Shown in pieces: positions 11,470 to 22,259 of a stretch of DNA of 64,000 bases. Below the pieces are notes generated by a model. It searched no databases, had not been told where the DNA came from, and worked only from the letters and a program-made list of their open reading frames with translations. The stretch covers positions 262,784 through 326,783 of the forward strand of contig MNCI01014538.1 of NCBI GenBank assembly GCA_015680685.1, in the 5' to 3' direction. The stretch's first letter is position 1. Every line of letters begins with the position of its first letter. Origin of the DNA: Gnetum montanum (lineage: Eukaryota > Streptophyta > Gnetopsida > Gnetales > Gnetaceae). Both the position numbers and the translations under genes were made by a program.

Positions 11470-12396
11470 TGATGAGATGCGATATCGCAACGACCGCGAT
11501 ATCGCATCCCATGCGATATCGCGTACACAATATCGCGTCTTCCCCTGCGATATTGCATATGCAATATCGCAGTGTGTTGTCATATCTATAAATAAGAAGC
11601 AGCTCTCCCTTGTTTCCTCATCCTAGGCTAAACAGTAGGGAAACTTTGGCAGATTGATCACTGCAGAGATAGAATATTTTCCATGTGCCCGTAGTAGGAG
11701 TCCTAAAGTGAATGGATCTTTATTCGAGCAACATTGTACCTGAACACAAGTTGTGTACGGTAATAAAGATGAACTTCTTGGATAAACCTTGCAGTGCATG
11801 GAATAGGCTAATTAGGATTTTATTTAATGTTATTTATTGGTTTCTCTCTCACTCTTATCTCCTAGTAACGTGGAATGAGTACGACTTGATTATGAGCATT
11901 TAAGGATGTGTACGGATAATCAAGGAATAGATGCTCATTGCACTTAGGCTAGATTAGATTCTCTCAACCCTTTCCTCCTAGTTAAGTGCCTCAGTACGAC
12001 CACTTCAAGCATGTGTATTACGCATGGTGATCCCAGCAACGATTAGCATTTGGTAGCCACGGTTGCATCAGTTCAGGGTATGTACGGTAAGTGGGAATGG
12101 ATGCTGACGCTAGGTTAATTTAAACTAGTTCATTAGTTAGAGTTAGTAATTAGTTTCTCAACCCTTCACCTTGTTAGCATAGGAGACATAAACATAAAAA
12201 GCTATAAAAATCATATACCTCAGACTTACTTAACCATACACCGTGACAACTACAAGTAAGTCTAGGAAGACAACGAATGATTAACCCTAAGTGATCCATG
12301 GGGCGTGTGGGCACTTAGTCTATGGAGTTCGACTAGATCGTGCATGCTACGCTTGTATTCGTATGGTTGAGTGTAGGGGTATCTCGCCACTCATCA
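11470..12396 (+). repeat. 5' LTR of element C (927 bp)
   Basis: It runs from TGATGAGATGCGATATCGC to CCACTCATCA. The palindrome array at 11477-11570 has six or seven modules and is followed by TATAAATAAG at 11587. The U5 part contains CTCCTAGTAACG and AGTACGACTT text that is also found in the family-2 LTRs, showing how modular these LTRs are. Confidence 0.9.
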
Positions 12397-12397
12397 T

Positions 12398-12415
12398 TGG
12401 TGTTGTTGTCAAGGA
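12398..12415 (+). other. Primer binding site of element C
   Basis: TGGTGTTGTTGTCAAGGA follows the 5' LTR. Relative to TGGCGCCGTTGCCGGGGA it shows C-to-T and G-to-A changes, so it is more decayed than that of B. Confidence 0.75.
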
Positions 12416-12639
12416 ATAAGTGTTTATGCGCTGAATAGAACATAGGATATCACTCACATCGTTGGGAGCCTAAACGAACCTTCGGGTTAATTAATTAATT
12501 AAGGAAAAATTTATATAATGGTTAAATAGCACACCTAGTAAGAGCACATCACCTAGGGATAATACAAAGAATAGTCGACAATAAAAAACGCATAACCTAA
12601 ATCTGCCAGTTCCTTAGCAATATAGGGTGGAATATACTC

Positions 12640-14880
12640 ATCCCAATGAGTATGTTCCCAATTTTACTTTTATCTTCCATCAAGATGAACAGATGCGCTG
12701 GAGAGATTTGCAAAGTAACATAGTGTTACCTCTGGATCGTGCAGTCCCTAACATGCTTCTTGTGCTTTGGCATAGATTAGCATGATAAAATTATATGCTG
12801 AATATGCTGTAGCAGATTTTGATACAAGGGATTACTATCCCACAACTTTACAACGTATGAGGGACTCAAGGCAGGAGAGCCAACATACACTGTTGAAGGG
12901 TAAAGAGGTCCCACACGTCCTCAGTGAAACTAGAGATGGTGAACCACTTATAATTGGTTCGCTATCAAGAGATGTTCCCCCTCCTAACAATAGTGAGGAG
13001 GAGGGGTATCAGAACCTACGATCCATGATATATAACCCTAGTTTTGATGCCCGTGAACACCAATTGTTCACAGAGGGAACAACAACAAAAGACAAGGACA
13101 GGCACTTAGATCGTCATCACGATCAGGGCTGGAGCCACAGAAGAGAAGGCAGGAAACATCGTCTTGATGATGGTTCTCCTTCTTCTTCACCTTCATCACA
13201 TCACTCACCCTCTCCTTCCATATCAAGGCGCAATCATGAAGAGCATAAAGGGGAGGATAAAAGTAAGAAAAATGAGAGACCTCGACAAGAGAGTTGAGAG
13301 AGAGGACAAGGGCATGAACGAAGGGAAAGTAGGGAACAACGAAAACATCATAGGAGTCATGAAAGAGATGATCATGATGAGCCCCTACTTGTAACCCGAA
13401 GTATGCTCGATATAACGAAGGTAGTTAGGATTCTCACAAGGCATTTAAAAGATAGTCAGATCAAACATTTAGACATGAACAACATTCCATGCTTTGAAGG
13501 AGGATACAACTCAGATCTGCAAAATCATTTACAGGCATTCCATAATGCTTGTGCCTTGCAAAACATTGAAAACAAGTTACAGAAACTAAATTTGTTTCCC
13601 AGGACACTCATCAAGGAAGCAGAAAGCTGGTACCAGTCCTTAGAGCCAGAAAACATGAGGAGGTGGAGTACGATGTTATAACTCTTCAACGATAAATACC
13701 AAATGTACTCCAGAGTGTCTAATTTGCATAAGCAGATCCAAGGATGGAAGCAAGGTACTCATGAACCCTTGGATGCTGCCATAGGCCGCTATTACGCATT
13801 GTTACATCGTTGCCTGGGCCATGGTTACACACAGCGGGATCAACTCCGCCACATCATAGATGGGCTAAGGTATGGGACCAGGAGAACCCTTGGAACTTAT
13901 GCCCAAGGATGATTATCAGAACTTAGATCCCATGAGGTTCATTGCTTGTTGGAGCAAGTAGCCAAAGAAGAAGGTGAGCTCTGAAAAAGGGAAAGTGCAT
14001 AAGAATACAACCGTGATCCCTCCCTTCGAAAGAAGGGAGTAAGATTTTGTGATGAGGAGGATGAGTTACCACCGAAGAGTTGGTGAACAGGAAAACCTTG
14101 CCACTTCAAAAATTAACAATAGAAGTATCGGCTAAGGTAGACCAATTGTGGGATTCCTTAGACTCTAGACTTGAAAGTGTCTTGAAAATCGTAAAAGAGT
14201 CTAAGGAGGAACGAAGTAGTGAAAAAGGTAAGATAAAGCGGAGAGATTTAGGCCCTGCACATAACAAGGGTAAGGGGAAAATTACTATCTCCGATGAGGT
14301 TGTGGAATTAGACACAGACGATGACGGTGGATGTGAGATCTACCAATATGACCGTCCTAAGGGATGTTGTCCAATTATCTCACATCTACAGGAGTCTGGG
14401 ATGTATGCACTTAATCCAAAACTCAACCAACGGCAAACACTCTAAAGGTTACCTTATCCTCAAGGTAATCCAAGGCAGTTCCACGAACCGTTAATGTACT
14501 ATCCAAGTGGAACTCCACCACAACCCATCGGACATCATCAACAGTGGCAATACTCAGAATCATGGGGGATGCCACTGCCAACACAACAATACCCTTACCG
14601 GCAACTTGATCCTTATGGCTATTATGTGTAGCAGGCGGTCTCTCCAAGTGACTCTATGAGTCACACAACTCCCCAACATCACTACCAAGTTCGGGAGTAC
14701 TTCAGGAGGACTCCTTCTCCTCCAGGAAGCACCCCACATACCTACCATCCTCCAACTCCATCTGCACCTCTTCCACCTATAGTTCCCATACAACCTGCTC
14801 CAACAATGCAAGGGGAACTTCCCACTCAACCCCCAGCAACATCACCCAGCGAGAGTTGTAAATATTCAACCTGCTGGTAG
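12640..14880 (+). pseudogene. gag: gag of element C (broken)
   Basis: Homologous to B gag over its length. The longest pieces are 12782-13297 (N-terminal part and Arg/His/Ser linker, stop at 13296), 13403-13681 and 13703-13912 (the Retrotrans_gag domain, with FPRTLIKEAESWYQSL and GYTQRDQLRH), and 14080-14445 (C-terminal acidic part with GCEIYQYDRPKG, where one Cys and the His of the knuckle are lost). The tail to 14880 is rich in Pro, Thr and Tyr. The start codon used by B is not preserved. Confidence 0.83.
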
Positions 14881-14962
14881 TTCTGAAAACTGTAAAAAGA
14901 GAAGACCTTTCTTCAGAACCAAAAGCCCAGACAAACTCTCGCAACAACAAGCGGTTGAGCCC

Positions 14963-15661
14963 ATGTACACTCCTCCACCATCTAACACTTCGGAGCACCC
15001 TTCAGTCCAACAGAGCTTAATGCAAACGGTTATGTTAACACATACCGTAACCGACTGGATCAAGGTATGCCACCTTCCCAGGAAACTAATTGACCTTGGA
15101 AGTCCCTTAATCTATTTACAAATCACCGGGAATGCACCACATGAGGCTCTTCTTGACTTAGGTTCTAGAGTCAACTTAATTTTACGAGAGATGTATCAAG
15201 CCTGGAACCTACCCCAACTCAAGAAGAGAAACATTCAACTAGAGCTGGCAAGCCAGTCTATCACCATTCCCTTAGGATTGGTGGAGGACATCGTTACCAC
15301 TGTGTGTGGTTGGTCTTACCCAGCTGATTTTCTGGTGATTAAAGTAAACAACAATGAAGGGGACTTCCCAATTATAATGGGAAGGGCATGGCTGAGCACA
15401 GTAGATGCATGCCTAGGCAGTCATGATCTTTCCTTGGAAATTTTTAAGATAAATATTTATGGAAAGATCAAGAAGAAAAAAATTCCATGCATGACATACA
15501 ATGATTCATCGGGTGATGACATGGAGGAAATGCCTCCATGTAACAGGTGTGCCCTTGAAACTTTGAAACAAAGATGCCTATATGTAGCAACCACACAACA
15601 AGTAGTAGACACCCCATGGTTGACAGCTACTCAAAAGAGCAAACAAATATGCATGGAATGA
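14963..15661 (+). CDS. pro: Protease-containing C-terminal part of gag-pro in element C (232 codons, open)
   Basis: This is the longest undamaged retroelement frame in the window. Residues about 40-150 form a retropepsin-like domain: LLDLGSRVNLI with the catalytic Asp (GAC at 15155-15157), followed by NIQLELASQSITIPLG and GDFPIIMGRAWLS. The stretch after it is acidic (SSGDDMEEMP), then Cys-containing (CNRCALETLKQRC), and ends in QICME at a TGA. The ATG at 14963 is probably internal to the original gag-pro frame. Downstream there is no RT. Function today is doubtful, because the upstream gag is broken. Confidence 0.8.
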   Translation: MYTPPPSNTSEHPSVQQSLMQTVMLTHTVTDWIKVCHLPRKLIDLGSPLIYLQITGNAPHEALLDLGSRVNLILREMYQAWNLPQLKKRNIQLELASQSITIPLGLVEDIVTTVCGWSYPADFLVIKVNNNEGDFPIIMGRAWLSTVDACLGSHDLSLEIFKINIYGKIKKKKIPCMTYNDSSGDDMEEMPPCNRCALETLKQRCLYVATTQQVVDTPWLTATQKSKQICME

Positions 15662-17627
15662 ATTGAGGAGACAAGCCATGCCAATAATGAAGGCATAGAC
15701 ACATTGGAATATGAGCGTCACCAACTTCCACCCCTTAATCTAAGAACATCAGTGGGGAGGGGTTGGACACTTCTTAGAAATTCAAATAGATGCTCATTAT
15801 TTCAGATCTCTTCCTTGAAATTTAGTCATGGGGTAGATGGCCACCTATGCTAATCATATGGGGCCCTCAGTTCTTTTTATTTTTTTCTTTACAAGTTTTT
15901 TACACGTTTTTGTTTTACACATTTTTTTACATGTTTTTGTTTTACAAGTTTTTGTTTTGCAATGTTTTTTTCTTACACATTTTTGTTTTACAATTTCTTT
16001 AACTTTTCTTATTTTTGTTTTTCAACATCGCTATACTTTTCCATTTTGTGTGTGCGTGTGCGTGTGTATCCACCTTGTAAGTTTGTCACCCAAGAAGTGT
16101 TCTTCGTGATAGTATGAATTGGTTTCATATTGGTTGCTAATGTTTGGTTTTTACCTTTAAGTCACGATGTTGATACTAAGGTATGTTTCTTTTGATATGG
16201 CAGGCAATGAGTTCACTTCATCCATCCATCCACCAGTTTTTATGGTCTCTCTTAGCTTGTAAATGTACAGTCCCCTTCCTAATAAGAACTATTAACGAAT
16301 CGGTGACTAGGCATTTCTAAAACTAAGGAAGGACTCAAAGATTGAAAAGGGTGTGACTTCAAGGAAACTTGATGCTTTTGTGTTGGTCATTCTCTTGGGT
16401 GCTTGGATGTTTTCTTCTTGAGTTTTCTTACTGTTCCGATGTTACCCAATTATCGGAAGCTGAGACAATAAAAATAACAAAGTCTTTGCATGGTGTGGTT
16501 CTCACGCATAAAAACACAAAACACAAAAAAAAAGTGAGAATTCAAAGCACACCCCTTAGACGGAATAATTCCTTAGGCTACAAGCACTGGTTATGGAACT
16601 NNNNNNNNNNNNNNNNNNNNNNNNNNNNNNNNNNNNNNNNNNNNNNNNNNNNNNNNNNNNNNNNNNNNNNNNNNNNNNNNNNNNNNNNNNNNNNNNNNNN
16701 NNNNNNNNNNNNNNNNNNNNNNNNNNNNNNNNNNNNNNNNNNNNNNNNNNNNNNNNNNNNNNNNNNNNNNNNNNNNNNNNNNNTGACATTCCTAGAGCCT
16801 ACGGACTCTTTGAATGTGGGTTTGTCAGGGCATTAAGGGCATGAGCCTTCTTTGGGGAGGACCCACTAACATTCCTATTTTGTGCACCAGTTAACTTCTT
16901 TTCCCTAACATTTTTGCAATTAATTTTGTTTTGTTCATTTCCATCTTGACATCCATTTCATCAATGCCATAGTTGTCCCTTTTTATCTATCTTTCTTACT
17001 CCTTTTCTTTTCTTTCTCCATTCTAACGCTACTGGAGGTTCATGATTAGTCATGGGGATACAGGGCACGATTTTTTCTCTTTTCTCTTAGCCTTGAATTT
17101 TTTCAATTTTTTCCTAACCCCTACACCTTCGGTAGTCATCATTAATACATCTCCAAATCCGTAATCAGCCATACCACAACCTAGGTAATGGACTTACACC
17201 AAAGCAAGGTATTAATTACATGATGATCCATTTACCCTTGCTAATACAAGATTGTGTTGTGTGTGCAGATAGCAATCATGCAACAACGGATTGGATCTGG
17301 AGAAAACACTTGGAATGGAGTAGTGCTAGAAGCAGCCATGTAAGGAGCAAGATCGATGGCGCGCTTACAGATGGACAACGAAAAGTGCAATCTTGTAGTT
17401 GGCAGTAGCAACACTTCTTTCTCTCTCTCTTTCTCAACTGCCAAATAAGGCCTGATGTCAATGTAATAAAGTGTTCACTCTTGTTGTCATGAACACCAGT
17501 TTTGTCAAGTCTTGTAATGATGATCCGTCCACAAGTCATCCCATTAGTTCCATTCAGTTAATAATCCCATACCTTCCCAATATTTTGTAAGGAACTCGAG
17601 GACGAGTTTTCATTCAGTCATGGGGTA
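15662..17627 (+). other. Non-coding 3' region of element C with T-rich degenerate repeats and an N gap
   Basis: It is collinear with 8474-10526 of B. At 15875-16010 there is a degenerate tandem of a TTTTTGTTTTACA-like unit, longer than in B or D. The hydrophobic Phe-rich frame there is a by-product of T-richness. Ns occupy 16601-16783. It ends in the purine tract CATGGGGTA before the LTR. Confidence 0.75.
16601..16783. other. Assembly gap (183 N)
   Basis: A run of N in the 3' region of C. By comparison with B (about 9320-9710) it hides roughly 390 bp, so its size is not literal. Frames spanning the Ns are meaningless. Confidence 0.98.
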
Positions 17628-18505
17628 TGATGAGATGTGATATCACGGCCGTCGTGATATTGCATCCCATGTGATATCGCGATGCGTCGTCATATCTATA
17701 AATAAGAGGAAGCTCTCCCTTGTTTCCTCATCCTAGGCTAAACAGTAGAGAAACTCTGGTAGATTGATCACTCCAGAGATAGAATATTTTCCATGTGCCC
17801 ATAGTAGGAGTCCTAAAGTGAACGGATCTTTATTCGAGCAACATTGTACTTGAACACAAGTTGTGTACAACAATAAAGACGAACTTCCTGGATAAACCTT
17901 GCAGTGCATGGAATAGGCTAATTAGGATTTTATTTAATTTTATTTATTACTTTGTCTCTCACCCTTATCTCCTGGTAACACGGAATGAGTACAACTTGAT
18001 TACGAGCATTTAAATATGTGTACGGATAATCAAAGAACGAATGCTCATCGCACTTAGGCTAGATTAGATTCTCTCAACCCTTTCCTCCTAGTTAAGTGCC
18101 TTAGCATGACTACTTCGAGCATATGTGTTACGCGTGGTGATCCCAGCAATGATTAGTGTTTGGTAGCCACGGTTTCATTGGTTTAGGGTGTGTACAGTAA
18201 GTGGGAACGAATGCTGATGCTAGGTTAATTTAGGCTAGTTCATTAGTTAGAGTTAGTACTTAATTTCTCAACCCTTCACCTTGTTAGCATAGGAGAGATA
18301 AACATAAAAGCTATAAAAATCATATACCTCAGACTTACTTAACCATACACCGTGACAACTACAAGTAAGTTTGGAAAGACAACGAATGATTAACCCTAAG
18401 TGTTCCATGGGGCGTGTAGGCACTTAGTCTACAGAGTTTGACTGGATCGCGTGTGCTACTCTCATATTCGTATGGTTGAGTGTAGTGGTATCTTGCCACT
18501 CATAA
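17628..18505 (+). repeat. 3' LTR of element C (878 bp)
   Basis: It starts TGATGAGATGTGATATCAC and ends CACTCATAA before GCTAG. It is about 49 bp shorter than the 5' LTR, mainly from fewer palindrome modules. A TATAAATAAG box lies near 17697. Confidence 0.9.
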
Positions 18506-18510
18506 GCTAG

Positions 18511-18690
18511 CTTAGGATTTCTTTTATTGTATTATACTTTAAATAAATAATTTTCTATATTTTTAATAATATTTTAGTATAAGTGAACAACATAAATGAT
18601 CATATTATTCTTGCAAAATGTTCTTTACACCTCTACAAGAATACCTCCATGAACTAAGTGTTGAGATACTTAATGTGTGGTTGTAAATGA
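18511..18690 (+). repeat. Decayed LTR relic A, third segment
   Basis: It continues the relic interrupted by C: CTTAGGATTTC follows GCTAG as in intact LTRs (CTTAGGCTAGTTTAGATTCTC), and TTTTAGTATAAGTGAACA resembles TTAGTATAGGAACACATCA of the intact copies. The exact right limit is blurred by decay. Confidence 0.45.
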
Positions 18691-18959
18691 TCTTCAGATC
18701 AATATAACCCTCGATAAATCAATAATTATGAAAAAAAGAAGCTTGAGTCCTTAAATCAAGTAAGAACTTAGACTATCACACATGAACCAAGAATAGTAAA
18801 GAATGATGAAAAAGTAAAGTTTTTAATCTTAAAAATGACTAACTGTAAAATCATTGGAAAAATGACTAAGTATGGATTATTGAAAAATAAACCAAGTGTG
18901 GAATAAGCTATCAATGATCGAATAAAAATTAAGTGTAAAATCTAGATAAAGTGCATAAA

Positions 18960-19520
18960 ATATTAAAATATTGTAGCTATAATATGAAAGCAAGGGTCTT
19001 AGTCCCTCCCTAACTAATGGAGTTTTTATGTTGAAAAATAACCAAGTATAAAAACACTAAAAATTTAACTATGTTTGGAATGAAATTGAGAGATGGAATA
19101 AAAAAAAAGTATAAAACTTATATAACATGAACTTAAATTTTACACCACTATAATGTTATAGCAAAAATCTTTTATGATTTTTTTTATGCTCCCATTGGTG
19201 CTTTGTCAATATGTAGAGGCTACCTTTATTTTTTAGGAAATGTAATATCTGTCCAATAGATCCTATGGGTCTTTAGATATAATAAAGCTTCATTTCGTTT
19301 CAATATTATAATGCATAGAAAAGGATTTTAGATCCCTCCCCAAAAAATGAAATTTTTATGTGGAAAACAACTAAATGTAAAATGCTAAAAATTTTGACTA
19401 AGTATAGAATATGATGTAAGAGATAGAGAAAAAAATTCTAAGTACAAAGTGCAAGGAAACAAGTGTAAAACTATGAAAGTAAGATGCTGTAATATGGGGG
19501 AAAGTTCTTAAATCCTTTCT
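18960..19520 (+). repeat. Degenerate internal repeat
   Basis: Three loosely similar stretches begin near 18985, 19312 and 19490. Each has a TTAGTCCCTCC-like segment, then AATG(G/A)A and TTTTTATGTTGAAAAA, then a CTAAGTATA(G/A)AA-like segment. They differ by many substitutions and indels and the spacing is irregular. Confidence 0.35.
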
Positions 19521-20274
19521 TGGCCAATAAAAATATTTATTTATGAGTTGCAAAGTGTTCAACTCCTATGGAGAACCAAACTATAAATGATGGGAGAAAA
19601 ACATAAGTGTGATAAAATTGATAAAAGAAGCTTAGATCTTAAGTAAAACATATATTCAAAGCATGCAATTGAATCTCTAGAAGGTTAGGTGATAAATGGA
19701 GAAACTATAGGCATGATCCAAAGTCAATTCTGGGCTAAAACAGGGGTGTTTCAACTAAGGTTCCCTTCACTAACCTTGGAGCTGAAAAATTTCTAACTTT
19801 GAAAAGTGCTATAGAATGCTAAAAATTCTATCTCTAGAAGTGATGTTAAAGGTGCTGAAGGTATTGAAGGTGGCAAGAAGTACACTGCTCTTGCGATGGT
19901 GGCAAGCACTTATGCTCTTGATCTTTCGAAATATGACAAGTACTCTCAAATCTTAAAAGATTTAACCCTAAAGTTTGTGTTTTGATCTTGTATTTATAGG
20001 ACTTGAGTTGTCAAATTTAATTTATAGTTACTTGGAGTTAAGTGTAACTTGTCCTTGAGTTTGAAAATAGCAAGTATGATCTTTGGTTATAGTGAACACG
20101 GCAACCTATCAAGGTGATGGTGATGTTGACGCAGCATCGGTAACACTAAGAAAATTTTTTGAACTTTTTCTATCTTCTAGAAGATTTAGGATAGGAGAAT
20201 TGATGCATAGATTATTAATATGAAAAACAACATTAGACATCAAATATAAGATTCATGCAAAATGTTAAGAGAAA

Positions 20275-20620
20275 AAATGATGTTGCATGTTGAAGAAGCT
20301 AATTTGCCAAAGAGTTAAAGTCAATATTGATGTAAGAGCTAGTGCTAAACGTTGAAATTAGGGATTGTAGATGAAGGGTTAAAAATGATACTGCACATTA
20401 AAGAAGAATATTTTTTGTAGATTTGAAGTTAGAATCAATGTAGGAGCTAACTCTAGATGTCGAAATTGGAAGTTGTAGATAAAGAGTTAAAAATGACACT
20501 GCACATTAAAGAAGTGAATTCGCCAAAGAGTGGAAGTCAAGATCAACTCAAGAGCTAACGCTAGATTGAAACTATTGGTTGTAAATGAAGAACTAAAGAT
20601 GGTGTTGTTGATGATGTGAG
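20275..20620 (+). repeat. Tandem repeat, unit about 107 bp, three copies plus a partial
   Basis: Units begin near 20275, 20382 and 20490, with a truncated one near 20595. Each has a TGCACATTAAAGAAG-like start, a GCCAAAGAGT segment, AAGAGCTAACGCTAGA, and GGATTGTAGATGAAGAGTT. Copies differ at roughly one position in six by eye. It lies in the probable LTR block. Confidence 0.65.
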
Positions 20621-21703
20621 ATGTCATTTCTAGCAAAAGATGAAGAAGATCCAAAAACTACATTTCCAATGACTTAGAAAATTGCATCTTGACTACTGAA
20701 GATGGATTTAAGCCAAGATGTCATAGAATGTACCCAAAACTCAAGCCTATGTAGAAAAAGCCAAAGTAGACACAACACAGGGATCATGAAAAATTAAGGC
20801 CATAAGTTGGATTGTAATCTTAGATAGTTCTCGACAGCTTCCAGGAGCTAAGAAGGTTGAAACCACACAAGTGTAATTGGAAAGATAGTGACTTACAATC
20901 ATGCTTAACTACCTAGAAGTTTCAGTAGCCTAGTCCACATATTATGATCAATTCACAAGCAAACACTTGTTATTTGTATGATTGGGCATGAACAATATGA
21001 TACATCTCACTCAGATATATTGGGCATGGATGTATGATTATGATTTATACATTTTGTGTGTAGTCTCGGTGGGTTGTCAAGGACACGGTAATTTCATATA
21101 ATTGCATATTTATGTTATGATTATGATGCCTTTACATGCATAACTAACATGATTATGTACATTAGCCCTGCGTGGTGTGTTAGATAGGTGATGTTATTGG
21201 TAGGGGTGTTGGATTGGGGTACAAGAGAACCTATTTTGTATGCATTTATGCTTTATATGTAATTTTAATATTTATGTATTTGAATTATAGCACTATGTTG
21301 TGTGATGGTTGGATAAGATTTTAGCATGTGAATGTGTAGAGTATATTATATGGATCTTGTAGGTTCAAATGGATTTTGATTTGGAGTCTTAGTATGTTTG
21401 TTATGCATGTTTGAAGTGCAAGGTATTAGTTGTGGAGGGAAAAAATATGAGCTTATGAAAATAAAATGGTTTTAAAAAATGATTTTATGAAAAGCCATTC
21501 ACAAAGCTCAAAGTTCAAAAAAAGAATGAAAACCAAACGATAGAAGGAAAGAAACCCAACGGAGAATAGCCTTTAGCTTATTGTTTTTATTTTTTGAAAT
21601 AGAAAAGAAACAAAACAAAACCTAATTTTTATGGGTAAGTGATGGAAAAAGCCATGGGTCTCTTTTTTAAAAAAAATAAAAAAAACAAGGATGGGGTGTT
21701 ACA

Positions 21704-21722
21704 TGATACTTTCCACTCATCA
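21704..21722 (+). repeat. Last bases of decayed LTR relic A
   Basis: TGATACTTTCCACTCATCA corresponds to GGTACCTCGCCACTCATCA of intact LTRs. It is the plausible end of the LTR broken by B, C and the 18.7-21.7 kb block. Confidence 0.45.
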
Positions 21723-21824
21723 ACTAGATATAGAAATGTTAATAAAAATGCTTTATTAACTTCTCATGTGATCTCAAAAAAAAAAAAATTTGTTTTCAAA
21801 GTTTTAATATATTTTTAATGAGAT

Positions 21825-22010
21825 TTTGAGGTGTTAGCTTAGTAGTATAGGTTTTCACCTTGTAATCCCCCATCGCAGGTTTAATTCTACTAGGTAGCAC
21901 TCAGTTATAAACTTCTATAAATCTTTGGATGTACCTATGGTTCAAATAATTCTTCTATTGTATCATATTAGCTATATGTCTTGGGCATACTTATAGTCAA
22001 ATTGTTTTGA
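21825..22010 (+). repeat. tRNA-derived SINE-like repeat, copy 1
   Basis: TAGCTTAGTAG at about 21838 matches the RNA polymerase III A-box pattern TRGYNNANNNG. GGTTTAATTCT about 50 bp later resembles a B box (GGTTCGANTCC). The body then runs through CAGTTATAAACTTCTATAAATC and TGTACCTATGGTTCAAAT, shared with the inverted copy at 22015-22175. It is not a functional tRNA. Confidence 0.6.
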
Positions 22011-22014
22011 TTTC

Positions 22015-22175
22015 CAAGATGTTGGAGCATGAAATAATTGAAACATAGGTACACCTCAAGATCTATAATTCCAATAGAACTTTATAACTTAGCATTGCCC
22101 ACTAGAATCGAACTCGTGACTTGAAGCTTTCAAATCAAGAGTCTTACCACTAACATCTCATTGTTAAATTATTTT
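22015..22175 (-). repeat. tRNA-derived SINE-like repeat, copy 2 (inverted)
   Basis: On the minus strand it reads TGAGATGTTAGTGGTAAGAC, then ACGAGTTCGATTCTAGTGGG with a good B box, then TAAGTTATAAAGTTCT and GGTGTACCTATGTTTCAAT. It is the best-preserved copy and faces copy 1 tail to tail. Confidence 0.65.
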
Positions 22176-22259
22176 AGGTTGTACACCCCTTCCTTAATAA
22201 TAGTACAAATTACATTTAAAAAAATATACATGTTATCTAGTTATTTCTCTTATAAATAC

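Larger units (their letters stand above)
11470..18505 (+). mobile_element. Element C: second complete family-1 gag-protease element without RT or integrase
   Basis: LTRs are at 11470-12396 and 17628-18505. The target duplication GCTAG is perfect (11465-11469 and 18506-18510). The PBS, gag, protease and 3' region are in the same order as in B, and the RT-integrase block is missing at the same place. The last LTR bases read CATAA instead of CATCA. A gap of 183 Ns lies in the 3' region. C is about 7.0 kb, nearly the same as B, which argues for an amplified deletion derivative. Confidence 0.92.
18691..21703 (-). mobile_element. Probable chromovirus-type LTR or solo LTR (about 3 kb, unresolved left end)
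   Basis: The right end GGGGTGTTACA reads TGTAACACCCC on the minus strand, a start typical of plant Del/Tekay LTRs. The sequence immediately right of it (TTTCCACTCATCA) looks like the final bases of relic A, so this block appears inserted near the end of that LTR. The length is similar to the H LTR, but the sequence differs. No protein is visible. I could not find a convincing 5-bp target duplication or left terminus. Confidence 0.4.

Noticed and set aside
13164-13394. Met/Leu/His-rich frame overlapping gag of C
   Set aside because: Out-of-frame shadow of the Ser-rich gag linker.
14560-15063. Antisense frames over the gag tail and protease of C
   Set aside because: Shadows of the coding strand with no homologous counterpart.
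15837-16109. Small Phe/Val-rich hydrophobic protein in C
   Set aside because: Produced by the T-rich degenerate repeat; absent from B and D at the same place.
16369-16844. Frames running through the N gap of C
   Set aside because: Most residues are undetermined; the frames exist only because Ns contain no stop codons.
18691-21703. Complete LTR with target duplication TGATA
   Set aside because: TGATA follows the right end, but the left side offers only TGATC and no TG terminus at a fitting place; kept as a probable LTR without duplication.
21834-21905. A tRNA gene
   Set aside because: A and B boxes are present, but no cloverleaf stems can be formed convincingly; the longer body repeats elsewhere, so it is SINE-like.
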